This document shows positions 21,847 to 35,096 of a stretch of DNA of 64,000 bases, one piece after another. The stretch is from Cryptomeria japonica. Taxonomy: Eukaryota > Streptophyta > Pinopsida > Cupressales > Cupressaceae. Every line of letters starts with the position of its first letter. Positions within the stretch are counted from its first letter, which is position 1. The stretch is from contig NC_081406.1 of the NCBI RefSeq assembly GCF_030272615.1, positions 484,561,900-484,625,899 on the forward strand, in the 5' to 3' direction. Under the pieces are notes generated by a model, which was given only the letters and a program-made list of their open reading frames with translations, had not been told where the DNA came from and made no database searches. Made by a program: the position numbers and the translations under genes.

Positions 21847-22143
21847 ATATCCCCCTTTGGCATTGATGAAAACATACGATGTGAAAAACAATCAATGTCA
21901 AAGAAATCAACAACTCTCTCAGATAACTCTCTCCCACTACAAATATTATCATCCACATAAATCACTAGATAATTTTCACATGAATCTCTCCCCCTTTGAT
22001 ATCAATGACAAAGACAAATTTGTAAACACACAATCTCACAAATCTAAACATCTGACTACTCCCCTTGAGTAGCAGTCACCCTATAAATATGGATCACAAG
22101 AAATGGATGTGAAATGCATCAAAATGACGCATACCAATGCACC

Positions 22144-25100
22144 TTAGTTTTGATCAAGAGGGGAAATCACCCCTAACTTCTCTCTAAGATATCCAAAAAT
22201 ATCCTCAAGCAAAGGCTTCATGAAAATATCTACAATCTATTCCTTTGTGGATATATATTCCAATCTAATTTCTTTCTCATTTACTTTCTCTCTCAGAAAA
22301 TAAAAATTGATAGATATATGCTTAGTCTTTGAATGCAACACCAAATTCTTAGAACTATTAATAACACTTGAATTATCATAGTAAATAGCAATAGGCTCAT
22401 CATACGCAATTCTGATATCCTTCAACATCTGCTTCATCCAAACCACCTGAGTATAATTGTTAGAAGCAACAATATACTCTACCTGTACAGTAGATAAAGA
22501 AATGAAATTATGCTTCTTACTGAACCATGAAACCAATCTCTTGCCCAAGAAAAATGCACCACCACTAGTACTCTTCTGGTCATCAACATCTTCTACCTAA
22601 TCAACATTATTAAAGGCATTCAAAGTAAAATCATTACCTTAAGGGTACCATAAACCAAAATCAACAGTTCCCTTCAGATATCTAAATATTCTTTTAACAA
22701 CAACAACATGAGATTTCTTAGGATCATCTTGAAATCTAGAAACAAGACAAACAAAATTCATGATATCTGGCCAAGTCTAAGTCAAATATAACAATCCACC
22801 AATCATAGATTTGTACCTAGTCTAATTTTCTCTAGGGGAATAATCATCCTTAGTCAACATATGTCCGATCACCATAGGGGTACCAACTAGCTTTGAATCT
22901 TCTAATCCAAACTTCTTCAATAATGCCTTCGCATACTTTGACTGAGATACAAAGATACCTTTATCTAACTAAGTAATTTGCAATCCCCAAAAGCATTTCA
23001 TCTCACCAATCATGGATATCTCAAATTCATTTTGCAATTCATCAGCAAATTTCTTGCACAAACTATTATTACCTCCAAAATTAATGTCATCAACAAAAAC
23101 TTCAACATTCAAAATGTTATCATGATCAATCTTGAAATATAGATTACTATCAACAATACCTTTGTAGAATTCTAGCTTGAGCAGATACTTATCTAGTCTA
23201 GTATACCAAGCTTTGGGGGCTTTCCTCAATCCATACAAAGCTTTCTTCAGCTGAAAAACCATATCTTTTTCATTAGTCAATTCAATTCCATCTAGTTTCT
23301 CAATGTACACTTCCTCTTCCAACTCACCATTTAGAAATATTGACTTGACATCCATCCGATAGGCTTTTAAATCCCTGGCAGTAGCATAAGCAAGAAATAA
23401 TCTTACAGTTTAAATTCTTTCCACCAGAGAAAAAGTCTCCATAAAATAAATTCCTTTGATCTGTGAATGTCCTTTACAAACAAGTCTTTCTTTATTCCTA
23501 ACTTCACCTTCCTCATTCAATTTATTTCAAAAAACCCATTTAGTTCCAATTACATTTTTGTCTTTCGGCCTAGGTACCAGATTCCATGTATTCTTCTTTT
23601 CAATTCGATTCAATTCTTCTTCCATCACTTTCACCCAATTTTCATCTTTACATGCTTCACTCACATCCTTAGGTTCAATCTTAGAAATCAAACAATACTC
23701 AACTTTATCTTCAACAATTCTTCTTCTAGTATGAACAATTTTATTTTTATCTCCTATAATTTAATTTTCTGAATGATTTAATCTTACATACTTGAGAGTC
23801 TTAGGGTTTTCTTTATTTTTAGATTCTTGTGTTCTTTCTTCTGCACTTGCACCAGTTTCTTCATCTTGATTCACTGGATTCGTCGGAACAATCTAAACTT
23901 GCTTACCTTTATTAGAGCTATCATTCTGATCATTTGAATCATATCTAGAGGATGTTTATTGTCTCGCCATACCTTCATCAATTTTGACTATAGCACTCTC
24001 AACTATCCTCCTCAATCTGTTATTATAGCACCAGTAGGCCTTGCTTTTAGTAGAATAACCAAGAAATATTCCTTTATCACTTCTAGCATCAAAATTTCCT
24101 AAATCTTCATCCCTTTTGATATATCATTTACTTCCAAAAATTTTGAAATATTTAATAGTAGGTGTATGACTGAACCATAATTCATAAAGATTCTTACCAA
24201 TATCACCTTTGATATGTACCCAGTTAAGAGTGTAAACAACAATACTCACAACTTCTCTCCAATAGACATGCAGAACATTTCCTTTAGTCTTTATTATTCT
24301 AGCAGCTTCCTGAATGGTTCTATTCTTCCTTTCCACAACTCCAATTTGTTGAGGGTTTAACAGAGTAGATAACTATCTCTTTATCCCATGCTCTTCATAA
24401 AATTTATTGAACTCACTAGAGATGAATTCACCACCTCTATCAAATTTTAGAGAGTTCAACTTCAATCCTGTCTCTATCTCAACCATAGCTTTCAAAATAT
24501 TGAATTTCTCTAAAGCTTCAGAGTTTTCCCCTAAGAAAGAAACCCACATCATCCTTGAATAATCATCAATCAGGAACATGAAATATCTCTCTCCTTGCAA
24601 CCTTTTGACTCTAAAGGGACCACATAAATCAATATCACAAGATCTAACAATCCATTAGAAAAAAAAAATTACTTTTGAAAGAAACTCTGGTTTGCTTCCC
24701 CAATTCAAATTCTTTGCATATAGAGTTAGTAGGCTTCATCAATTTAAGAAGATCTATTACTGCCTAAGTAGAACTTATCTTAATCATGCTATAAAAATTT
24801 ACATGACACATCCTTCTATGCTATAACCAACTTTCATCAATCTGAGCAATCAAACAACTTTTACCAGCAACATTCAAGTGAAAGATATTACCTTTTGTCT
24901 TTGTACCTAATACAATCTCATTTTTGGAGCTACTCAAGATTCTACACTACCCATTGTTGAATTGAAGATCATATCCCTTGTCAACCATCTATCCAATACT
25001 CGAAAGATTATGCTTTAGGTCTTCTAAAAACAATATATCATTAGTATTATGCTTACCATCAAGATAAATAGAACCTCTACCATGAATTATACTAGCTTTG

Positions 25101-25196
25101 TCATCACCAAATCGAACAACACCACTATCATACTTTTCTAAGCTTAATTTTTTTTATTATCACTTGTCATATGATAAGAGAATCCATTGTCAATGA
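22144..25196 (-). pseudogene. Copia pol: protease end, integrase, RT, RNase H (Element 8)
   Basis: From the right: the protease core IDNGFSYHMTSD (active-site Asp-Ser-Gly changed to Asp-Asn-Gly) at the Element 6 junction; the pre-integrase region with HRRMCHVN; the integrase catalytic core with DLCGPFRV, LIDDYSRMMWV and FDRGGEF (24373-24600), then ERKNRTIQEAAR near 24300; RT with MDVKSIFLNGELEEEVYIEK and EVFVDDINFGG (22969-23355); and RNase H with KSTSGG-type and YYDNSSVI segments (22237-22548). The frame ends LGVISPLDQN at 22144. Many stops and shifts make it non-functional. Confidence 0.88.
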
Positions 25197-27673
25197 TGAT
25201 GGTATGATGAAAGAATAAGGATCCGGTTAACAACTAAGAGGGGGGGTGAATCGGTACATAGAAAAATGATATAAACTTCCACCAATCTCAAAATCAACCT
25301 CTCAAAGCAAACTCAGAACTGACTGGTTTCAACACTGAACTTCAAATGCAATATTACTGACAAGTTAAACCAGATGACTATCATAATAGATTAACAGTAA
25401 AACATATCTGAAAATCACAAAACCTTTTTACTAAAATATCCAAATACTTTACTGACATAAGTAAAAGCATATTTCAGATTGCTATCGGTTAACATAACAT
25501 ATCAAAGTGGATTTAGCAGTTAGGCAATTCAACCATAGTAAACATAACCACAAAAACATTCACCACTTGACACAATATTTTTGATGTGGAAACCCAAATG
25601 GGAAAAACCACGGTGGGGATGAATACCCACAAGTATTCTAAACTCTTCTAAAGTTCTCCCTGTTAGGAGCCTAGCCTGTTAAAGCATTACAAAAAGTCCT
25701 GTTAAGAATAGATCCTGTTAGGGACCACCCGGTTAAGCGATTGACTATAATGCCCTATTAGAAGCAATACCCTGTTAGGAGTAACCTCGGGAGAGGATTT
25801 GAAATCCAAGCTAGTGGACCACCTTGTTAGAGGATTTGAATAACACTAAGCTTGTTAAAGCTTACCCAGTTAGGGGATTTGATTGTTGTAATTGTTACAA
25901 AACAACAGGGGTTTGCTGATATGTTTGAATTGTTAGGTCCTAGAGACAACTGAGAGGGGGGGGTTGAATCAGTTGTCAAATAAATTCAAACCAAAAACAA
26001 CTTAACCAACTTAATGCTTAATACCGGTAAACCAGTTAAGTATGCCGCTAGACAGTTTTAACAGTTAATTGCTATACCGGTAAAGATTAATGCATGAAAC
26101 ATAAACACAAAGTCATCCACAACACATGACACCAATATTTGTACGTGGAAACCATATAAGGGGAAAAAACATGGTGGGAACCTTACCCACAATTAGATGA
26201 TACTACTACAAATAGTAAGTGTACATAAATGGGGTCTGCACATGCAGAAAGGCCAATAGCCTAGAGCTCACTGCTCAATCAGAAAATGGGAGTCACACTG
26301 ACTACAGTCGGATGGTTAAATCCAATAAGAATGTACTGCACAAAATAGCATCTTTATATGCTAGATTCAGTACCAGTGTAATGCTGATATGCTTTCACAA
26401 AAACCTAGCTTCACCTTCAAATGATGTTTGTTTGTATTGCACTGCTTAATCGCACATATACCTTCACACAATTCTTTTTTGCATTCCACACATGATCTTA
26501 CAAACAAGATCTTACCTTTATACCATAACCTAAGACCAATTTTAGTAGGTTGGCTCTACAAGATATTACAATAAAAACATTTTACAAATAATATAATATC
26601 TGATGCAATAACTGATTGAACATGTCATCTTAATGCATTTACAAAAATAATTAATCATCTCCAAAGTGTGCCATGCTGATCTGGAAAAGATAAACCTGTC
26701 AGTTTAACCCTAGGTAACCCTGGACCTATTTGCCGGTAAAAGCAAATATGAAAATATGAATATACCAATGATTAATTTATTAAGATAAGATGTCCACATA
26801 ATGTCTTCAATATTACTAAGTGTTTTCCATATCATTTCAAGTACCGGTGATCATTATATCCTGCCGGTGAACCATATACCAGTAACTGTGCAATAGTTAC
26901 TTGCTTGTCAGTGAATGCTGTTGGATCTCCAAAGTGCTAGTGTTTTAGTAGGTGTTGACATCAATGACAAAACCATACCAAAATACCAACATGAATAGTA
27001 CTACACTTTCTTGTTCAGATCCTTTTCATGCTCCTATCTGCCTTTACACATATTGCAGATACATCATCTATTTCGGCAACCACACTCTCTTACTCTAAAC
27101 TACAAATTGCCAACTCTACAACAAAACAACTCATCGACCTTATAAACAAATCATCAAGTCTGTAACCCATCACAAACCTAATTATCTCATAGAGATTACA
27201 AAAAAATCGGTTCAAGTATGACCGTTGGATTACATAATAATCACTACACATCATTCAAGATATCCTTGACCACTCCTTGATCACCACTTCATCGAAGTCT
27301 GTAACTCATCACGTAATTTACATTACATGCAATGAACTTTCTCACTCCCAATACAAAAACCGTTAACTGAACATGCTAAAAAAACATTTGAAACTCTTCT
27401 CATACAACATGTATATGTTTATTATCATTACCGCTCATCATTAGATCATAGACCAATACAACTGATTCACCAAACTTCATCAGTTAGGGTTTATCATATC
27501 AATAGGTAGGGTTTACCGGTTCCCTCCACAAATTCACCTACCCATTGTAGTTCCCTTCACTAGCTCTTCCTACCAGTTACAAAACAATATTATAACAACA
27601 TCATTACCGGTTATAATTGATATCAATGACAACATAACATTTCATTGATGCAACCTTCATGCAAATGCGAACA
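25197..27673 (-). repeat. LTR A (3' LTR of Element 6), interrupted
   Basis: It matches LTR B from TGATGGTATGATGAAAG to the GCAAATGC...ACA edge. Without the solo LTR at 25931-26991 and one TSD copy it is about 1,411 bp. Confidence 0.88.
25931..26991 (-). mobile_element. Solo LTR of the Element 4 family (1,061 bp)
   Basis: TSD TGAAT at 25926-25930 and 26992-26996 is perfect. On the minus strand it runs TGTTGGTATTTTGGTATGG to CTAGGACCTAACA. It aligns with Element 4's LTR, including the shared CCCACCATG / TTTCCACGTAC module (26141-26197). LTR B of Element 6 is uninterrupted at the matching point, confirming the insertion. Confidence 0.94.
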
Positions 27674-29458
27674 ATCTCCCTCTTTAGAATTAATGGAAAT
27701 ACAAGTATCAATACTCTTGATTGCTATGATTGTGAATAGGAATCCTTGTTTACATTTTACCATGTGCTCTCCTTATCTTTAGCTGGTAACTGGCTATAGA
27801 CCTTCTATCTGTCAATCACACAATTCTTCTCATATAGTTCTTCTCCCCCATAATTGATGAATAATGATGAACAATGAATACTCTAAATGGTACTGAGAGG
27901 GGGCGGTGTGAATCAGTACATACAAAACTTCTCATCAACTTATCAAGTTAAAACAATGCTAACTGGTTGTCTTCATTACTGAACTTAACCATGGCAATAC
28001 TGGTTAAACATAGTAAGACTTCAGACAACATAAATAGGTAAAAATGAATACTTAAAATACATTCAAATACTTGATAACTACTTCACCCATAAACATATGC
28101 ATGTGGTATATCAGCAATACCATAACCATTGGCTTTGCATGCATAATCACTTAAAAAAAGAATACTTAATCATCACATGAAAATGCACAACTCATGACAC
28201 ACAATTTTTTTCACGTGGAAACCCAAATGGGAAAAACCACGATGGGGATGAATACCCACAAGCTTGTTTTGAAGTCTTTTGAAGCTTGCTCTATTAGGAG
28301 CCTAGTCTGGTTAAAGACTTTACAATAAGGTTCTTCTAGGAACCAATCTTGTTAAAGATCACCCGGTTAAGGGATGGCTATATACCCTCTTAAAGGTTGA
28401 AACCCTGTTAAAGGCTACCTTGCTAGAGGATTTAAAGAACTCAATGAACTTGAGTCACCTGGTTAGAGGATTTATAGTAAGAATGTTAAAGCTACTGAAG
28501 AAAGAGATTTTCCTTCTGTTGAAATGGTTAGAAGACAACAGGTAAAAATCTGATCTGATAACAACATTATATGCTAAGGTAGATCCTTTTTTGTTCCTCT
28601 ACTCTGCAATCACACTCTGCAGTTTTCTCTCACTGGTCTGGCAAGTATCTCATCACTCAAATAGATACACAAATTTTTCCAATAACTTATAATAACAAAC
28701 ATCATCAACCTTATAGACAACAATTAGGTCAGTAGCATAAACCCTAAACCCTAAGCATTTAGGTTTACAATTACAGGTGGTCCAATCCTGACCATCCAAA
28801 CACTTTTCATAGAATGAAACAATCTCAAACAGATCACAAGTCATTCTACATCGTCCATTCTTCACCGCACATAGAAATCAGTAACCCATCATGCTTTCTT
28901 CTCTTACCACTAAGAAGAATGTTCATTCCTGAGGTAGACATTTAATGCAGTCGATCTTCACATGCAAGATCCTTAAGGAAATCCTTCACATGCATAAAAA
29001 TGACGTGGCATCTTGATCTCATCCTCATTTCTTAGCTAACTCATCACATAATATCATCGGTTGCATTGCACAAGCTAGATTGCCAAACCAAAATCCTTAG
29101 AGCTAAGACTACCAACTGGTAGTCACTCTTAGTGAAACCCTGACACTGATTCGCTACATCTCTTCATACCGGTTCTTCAACTTGATCATCAATAACAACT
29201 ACTTCCAATCTTCATACCGGTTGACCTATACTTATTGACATCAATGACAACATACATTATTATCATATCATCATGTGCCAACATACCGGTTCATCAAATG
29301 CCAACAATAATCACATAGTTCTTCTCCCCCTTTAACAACAATTCCAAAGTGAAATTAAAACATGCAATGTCAAACTTCATGCTCCGCCTATGAAATAACT
29401 CCTCTACACAATTCCTGTTGTAAAATTATGCAAGTAGCTCAGGGATTGATGTACTCTA
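27674..29458 (-). other. 3' untranslated part of Element 6 (interrupted)
   Basis: The stretches 27674-27864 and 29307-29458 are the 3' internal end of Element 6, with purine-tract complements (CTCCCTCTTTA at 27676 and CTTCTCCCCCTTTAAC near 29320). Solo LTR 7 sits between them and Element 4 follows. No coding frame. Confidence 0.7.
27865..29306 (-). mobile_element. Solo LTR 7 (1,442 bp), relative of the Element 6 LTR
   Basis: On the minus strand it runs TGTTGGCATTTGATGAACC to TTCATCA. It shares the AACCCAAATGGGAAAAACCAC block and the serial 'ttagga'/'ggttaaag' segments with LTR A and LTR B, but is clearly a different family. The right TSD is ATAAT (29307-29311); the left reads ATAA(T), with one T apparently lost at the junction. 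Confidence 0.78.
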
Positions 29459-30523
29459 TGTTGGTATTTTGGATATGTTGATATGGTTTTATCATTTATG
29501 TCAACACCTATTAACACTTATCAACTCTAGCACTTGGAGAATTGGAAATGTTCACTGGCAAGCAAGTGACTTATGCACAGTCACCGGTATCTAGTACACC
29601 AGCCGGATATATTGTTCATCGGCACTTGGAATGACATGGAAAATACTTGGTTATGTTGAAGACATCGTTTGGGAACTTTGTTTTGGATATTTGTTCATTG
29701 GTATATTCGTGTTTGCATATTTTTTGTTACTGACAAATAGGTCCAGGCTAAGCATCGACAGGCTTATCTATTTCAAATCAGCACGACACGCTATGGAGAT
29801 GATTTATTAATGTTGTAAATGCATTAAGCCGACATGTTGAATCAGATATTGTATCAGTTATTGTTTTATTTGTAATTGATTTTATTATAATATCTTTTAG
29901 AGCCGACCTACTAAAATTGGTCTTGGGTTATGGTATAAATATAAAATCTCATTTGTGAGATCAGTATGCGAATGTGAGAAGGATTGTAATTTGGTATATG
30001 TGAATATAAGTAGAGCTATACACCCAGACATCATTTGAAGGTTGAAGGAAGGTTTCTATGAAGACATATCAAAACTGACCCAGTACTGAATCCAGCATAT
30101 GAAGATTCTATTTTGAGCAGTACATCATTATTGGATTTAACCATCCAATTGTAGTCAGTGTGACTCCTATTTGTGTTTGAGAAGTGAGCTCTAGGCGCTT
30201 GGACTTTCTGCATGTGCAGACCCCATTTTTATACACATACTATCTGTAGTAGTATCATCTGATTGTGGGTAAGGTTTCCCACTATGGTTTTTCCCCTTAC
30301 AGGGTTTCCACGTACAAATTTTGGTGTTATGTGTTGTGGATGTTATTGTCTTTCTGTTTCATACATTAATCTTTACCGGTACTCCAATTAACTGATAAAC
30401 TGTCTACCGACATAAAGTTTGGTTCACCGGTATTAAGCATTAAGGTTGGTTAAGTAGTTTTTGGTTTGAGTTTATTTGACAACTAATTCACCCCGCCCTC
30501 TTAGTTGTCTCTAGGATCTAACA
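29459..30523 (+). repeat. Element 4 5' LTR (1,065 bp)
   Basis: TGTTGGTATTTTGGATATG to GGATCTAACA. Same family as solo LTR 3 and the solo LTR at 25931-26991. Confidence 0.94.
29934..29961 (+). promoter_or_regulatory. TATA-like sequence plus hairpin in Element 4 LTR
   Basis: TATAAAT (29934-29940) is followed at once by ATCTCA-TTTG-TGAGAT (29946-29961), a perfect 6-bp-arm inverted repeat. The pair is retained in solo LTR 3 (near 9490-9522) and, with a T-rich loop, in the 3' LTR (near 40295-40330). Conservation across copies suggests a promoter or early-transcript role; this is unproven. Confidence 0.5.
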
Positions 30524-30525
30524 AT

Positions 30526-30537
30526 TGGTATTAGAGC
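30526..30537 (+). promoter_or_regulatory. Primer-binding site of Element 4
   Basis: TGGTATTAGAGC is one change from the initiator-Met tRNA site TGGTATCAGAGC, two bases after the LTR. Confidence 0.88.
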
Positions 30538-30580
30538 CTAGTCCTCTTTTTGCATAAGTTTAATAGCTTGAGGAGATCCA

Positions 30581-32197
30581 ATGTCTTCTAACTATTTCAG
30601 GAAGGACAGTCCTAAAATTGATGGAACCAACTATGGCATATGGAAGATTAGGATGGAGACACATTTGAATTGCATTGGAAAGGACATCTAAGATGTTACA
30701 AAGAATGGCTATACTACTCCTACTCAAAGTCAACCTAATCCACCTAACTTGGCTAAAGATGAGGAAAATGATTGCAAAGAAAGGGAAGCACTTTTGAGCA
30801 CATTATCAGATCAACAAATCATGGGATTATCTGATAGATCTACTGCTAAAGCTATTTGGGACCATTTGGAAACATTGAATGAAGGAGATTCCACCGTCAA
30901 AATTGCAAAACTTGAAAGATTTCGGGTCAGGTATGAAAATCTGAAAATGGAAGAAGATGAAAGGATTTCTGATTTTATGGAAAGAGTTAATGAAATTGTT
31001 TTGGGTATTAAATGTTGTGGAGGAACCTTAAGTGAAGATAAAAATATTTCAAAAGTTTTAAGAGGATTTCCATTGGCATACACAATCAAAGTTACTGCTA
31101 TAAATGAGTTAAGAACAATGCTTAATACATCAATACCTAGGGACACATTGATTGGAAAACTTTCAACTTTTAAAATTGAGGAATTTGGTCTTGTTGCTAC
31201 TATAAAGACAGATTTAACTTTTAAGGCATCAACATCATCTGCATCATCATTTGATAAATCTGATTGGAAAGCCTTTTATGCAAGAGAACTTGAAGAAAGC
31301 AGGAGAGAAAATGAAGAACTTGAAGGACTATTTGCAAGGAAAATGCCTAAAGGTCCAGTTGGAAGTAAGTATGAAGGTAAAGCACCCTTTAAGTGTTTCA
31401 ACTATAATAAGATTGGTCATATGACTTCAAGATGCTCTAATAGACATGCAATATTGAGAGAAGAAGATAGAAGAAGATACAAACCTAACCCTGAATATCA
31501 GAGATACAAATTTAAGAAGAATAAAGACAAATCTTGTTATCTTGCTGATGAGGGAGTCACTGATGATTCTGATGAGGATCCGATAGACAACGGATGGGTT
31601 TTTGTTGCTATAACAGAAGATGAACTGACACCTACTGTTCAAACAGTAGAGCAAGCCTTGGCAGCTAAAGTTGAAGTTAAGGATGAATGGATCATTGATT
31701 CAGGATGTTCACATCATATGACTGGTGATAAAGGTAAATTCTTGACTTTTCAGGAATATAATGGAGGTCTAGTAAGATTTGGAGATGATAAAGATTGTTT
31801 GATCAAAGGAAAAGGTACTATATCTCTTGATGGTAAGTATAATACTAACAATTTCTACTATGTTGAAGGTTTAAAGCATAATCTTTTGAGTGTTGGTCAA
31901 TTAGTTGAAAAAGGATTTCAGTTACAATTCAAGAATGAAAAATGCAAAATTATGAACAAAATTGGTTTGGAAATTGCAACCGGTAATCAAACTAGAGGTA
32001 ATATCTTTCATTTGAATAACAATGAAAAGACATGCTTGATTGCACATATTGATGAAAGTTGGCTATGGCATAAGAGACTCTGTCATGTAAACTTTGATTG
32101 CATTGTGAAAATCAGTACAACTAAAGCAATTAGAGATTTACCTAAGATTGTTAAACCTCACAATCCGGCATGTAAGGAATGTCAATTTGGAAAATAA
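30581..32197 (+). pseudogene. Copia Gag-protease and pre-integrase region (Element 4)
   Basis: ATG 30581 (MSSNYFRKDSPKIDGTNYG) starts a Copia Gag. A TAA at 30689 is the only stop until TAA 32195. Domains are Gag helices to about residue 200; a zinc knuckle CFNYNKIGHMTSRC whose second Cys is Tyr; the protease DEWIIDSGCSHHMTGD (about 31684), intact in its Asp-Ser-Gly; and the pre-integrase ESWLWHKRLCHVN with CKECQFGK at the end. This is the best-preserved Copia frame in the window, 482 codons long from 30749. Confidence 0.9.
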
Positions 32198-33190
32198 GTT
32201 AGAGCATCTTTTAAAAGTATTCCAGAAAAATCCAATAATGGTATTGACTTAATTCATACTGATTTATGTGGTCCAGCTAGAACTAAAAGCTTACAAGGTG
32301 ATAGATATTTCATGCTAATCATTGATGACTATTCTAGAATGTGTTGGGTTACTTTTCTCAGAGAAAAATCAGAAGCACTTGGGAAATTCAAACTATTCAA
32401 GGGAATGGTAGAGAATGAAACTGGTAAGAAAATCAAATGTGTGAGATTAGATCAAGGAGGAGAATTCACATCTAAGGAATTTAATACATTCTGTGAAGTA
32501 AATGGAATCAAAAGACAATTATCAGCACCCCAGACACCACAATAGAATGGAGTTGTAGAAAGGAAAAATAGAACTATCTTGGATGCAGCTAGAAGTATGT
32601 AATCAGAAACAAATCTACCACATGTATATATTGGAGAGAGGCAGTAAGGACAACAGTCTATACATTCAACAAAGTTCACATCAAAGGAGAAACTGGTAAG
32701 ACCCCTCATGAACTATGGTTTGGTATTACTCCTACTCTTAAATATTTCAGAATATTTGTAAGTAAATGCTATATTAGAAGAGATGAGTATATTGGAAAAT
32801 TTGATCCTAGAAGTGATGAAGGAATATTTCTTGGTTATTCATCTAAGAGCAAGGCATATAGATGTTTTAACAAGAGATTGCAGAAAATTGTTGAGTACAA
32901 ATGTGAAAATTGATGAACAGTTTAGAGGAACTTCAAGGTATATAGAATCTGAACCAGCAACAGAGATATTGACAAATGAATCTACATTGAACCCACTAGT
33001 ATAGAATGAAGATCCAGTTACACCGGTATCATATGAAAATTCCACTGTAACTGAGGAGCAACAGCAAAAAAAGACACCCCGGTATGTAAGATTGAACTAC
33101 TCTAAAAATCAAATAATTGAGAACAACTATCAAGGAGTTATGACAAGAGGAAGATTGAAAAATGAAGAGGTATGTCTTATTTCTCAAATT
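32198..33190 (+). pseudogene. Copia integrase core (Element 4)
   Basis: Continues in the same frame: HTDLCGPARTKSLQGDRYF (first Asp), LIIDDYSRMCWVTF, RLDQGGEFTSKEF (second Asp) and GVVERKNRTILDAAR (Glu). TAG stands within the conserved PQQNG segment near 32543 and TAA near 32600, then a frameshift near 32625. After it ELWFGITPTLKYFRIF and GIFLGYSSKSKAYR are still readable. The catalytic triad residues are present, but the frame is broken. Confidence 0.88.
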
Positions 33191-33199
33191 GAACCATCA

Positions 33200-34724
33200 T
33201 CAATTAATGAGGCATGTTAAGATAAACACTGGATTAAAGCTATGGAAGAAGAATTAGAACAAATTCAAAAGAATAACACATGGACATTAGTTCCCCGGCC
33301 TAAAGACAAAAATGTAATTGGAACAAAATGGGTATTTAGAAACAAACTTAATGAAGATGGTAAGGTAATTAGAAATAAAGAAAGACTAGTGTGTAATGGA
33401 TATTCTCAGAAAGAATGAATTGATTACAATGAAACCTTTGCACTGGTAGCTAGAATTGAGGCAGTCAAATTATTCTTAGCTTTTGCAGCACACAAGAACT
33501 ACAAAGTATATCAAATGGATATTAAATGTGCATTTCTGAATGGAGATCTTGAAGAAGAAGTTTACATTGAGAAACCTAATGGATTTTCTTTAACAGATAA
33601 CAAAGATATGGTTTTCAGGTTAAGGAAAGATTTGTATGGGTTGAAGAAAGCTCCAAGAGCTTGATATGCTAGATTGGATAAATATCTTTTGAAGATTGGT
33701 TTTTCTAAAGGTAATACTAACAACAATTTATACTATAAAGTGACTAATGATGACATCTTGGTTATAGAAGTTTTTATTGATGATATAATCTTTGGAGGAG
33801 AAGATGGATTATGTAAAGACTTTTCTATTGAAATGCAGCAAGAATTTGAAATGTCTATGATTGGAGAGATAAAATTCCTTTTAGGATTGCAGATTTCATA
33901 GACTGATAAAGGTATATTCTTGAGTCAATCTAAGTACTTGAAGGAGTTACTAAAGAAATTTAGGATGGAAAACTCTAAATCGATAAGCACACCTATGACT
34001 ACAAATGACAAATTATCACTAAGGGATGAATCTACACCTGTTAATCCAACTAGGTACAAATCTATGATAGGAGGTTTACTATATTTAACTCAAACAATAC
34101 TTGATATTATGAATGCAATATGTATTGTTTCAAGATTTCAAAGTAATCCTAGAGAAAATCATGAATCAACAGTAAAAAGGATTTTCCAGTACTTACAAGG
34201 CACTACAAATCTTGGCTTATGGTATCCTAGAGATGAAAACTTTTAATTATGTGCATACATAGATGCAAATTGGGCAGGAGATGTAGATGACAGAAAAAGC
34301 ACCACCGGCGGAGAATTTTTTCTTGGAAGTAGATTAATTTCTTGGTTGATTAAGAAACAAAGTTGCACATCTTTATCAACAGTAGAATTAGAATATGTTG
34401 TAGCAACAACAAACTATACATAGGTATTATGGCTTAAGCAAATGTTGAAGGACAAAGATACAATGCAAAGAAGCTATAACTATCTATTGTGATAACAATG
34501 TAATAACTGATATATCTAAGAATCTGGTACTACATTCTAAAACTAAACATGTTTCTATCAAACTAAATTTTTTGAAAGAGAATGTTGAAGCAAAAGAAGT
34601 CAAACTGGTTTATGTAAATACTAAAGAGAAGATTGTAGATATTTTTACTAAACCTCTGCCTAAGGAGACTTTTGAATATCTTAGAGATCAGCTTGGGGTC
34701 ATACCCCAACTAGTAGAGACTTAG
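33200..34724 (+). pseudogene. Copia reverse transcriptase and RNase H (Element 4)
   Basis: RT motifs in order: HWIKAMEEELEQIQKNNTW, GTKWVFRNKLNEDGKV, a TGA in place of the Gly after QKE, YQMDIKCAFLNGDLEEEV, a TGA in place of Trp at about 33662, and the catalytic box VFIDDIIFGG (about 33770). RNase H shows DANWAGDVDDRKSTTGGEFF and the TKPLPKETFEYL end. The polyprotein would stop at TAG 34722. Stops of all three kinds occur, unlike Element 1. Confidence 0.9.
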
Positions 34725-35096
34725 ATAGTTGATGTTTGTCATCAACCGACAGAACTAATAGAGAAATCTTTTATTCTGGCCTTAATGAGGAGAGCTACTT
34801 CTCAGGGGGAGTAGTTGGTATACTAAATAAGTTGGTATTTTGTATTTGAACTTGGTTTTTGTATTGCTTTGGCATTTGATGTCAAAGGGGGAGATATTGA
34901 TATGGAAAAACACATGTTACTCCTAGGGGCAGTGATTGTTATTTTGGGAGAGATTGATTACTATTTGTACCTGAATTTTGATTTCTAGTTTTGATCTCTT
35001 TTTGGGAGATTGTTGGTTTTTGGTATTTGGCATTTCTGTTTTGGCACTTTGATGGTTTTTCCATCTTGTGTTTATATCAATGCCAAAGGGGGAGAT
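34725..35096 (+). other. 3' untranslated part of Element 4
   Basis: Four G-rich purine tracts (TCAGGGGGAGTAG near 34803, CAAAGGGGGAGAT near 34884, a weaker one near 34926 and the final CCAAAGGGGGAGAT at 35083). Multiple tracts in this region are common in Copia elements. No gene. Confidence 0.75.

Noticed and set aside
29459-34724. Element 4 as a currently active autonomous Copia
   Set aside because: Stops in Gag, integrase and RT, a frameshift near 32625, and LTR halves differing at roughly 20 of the first 300 bases.
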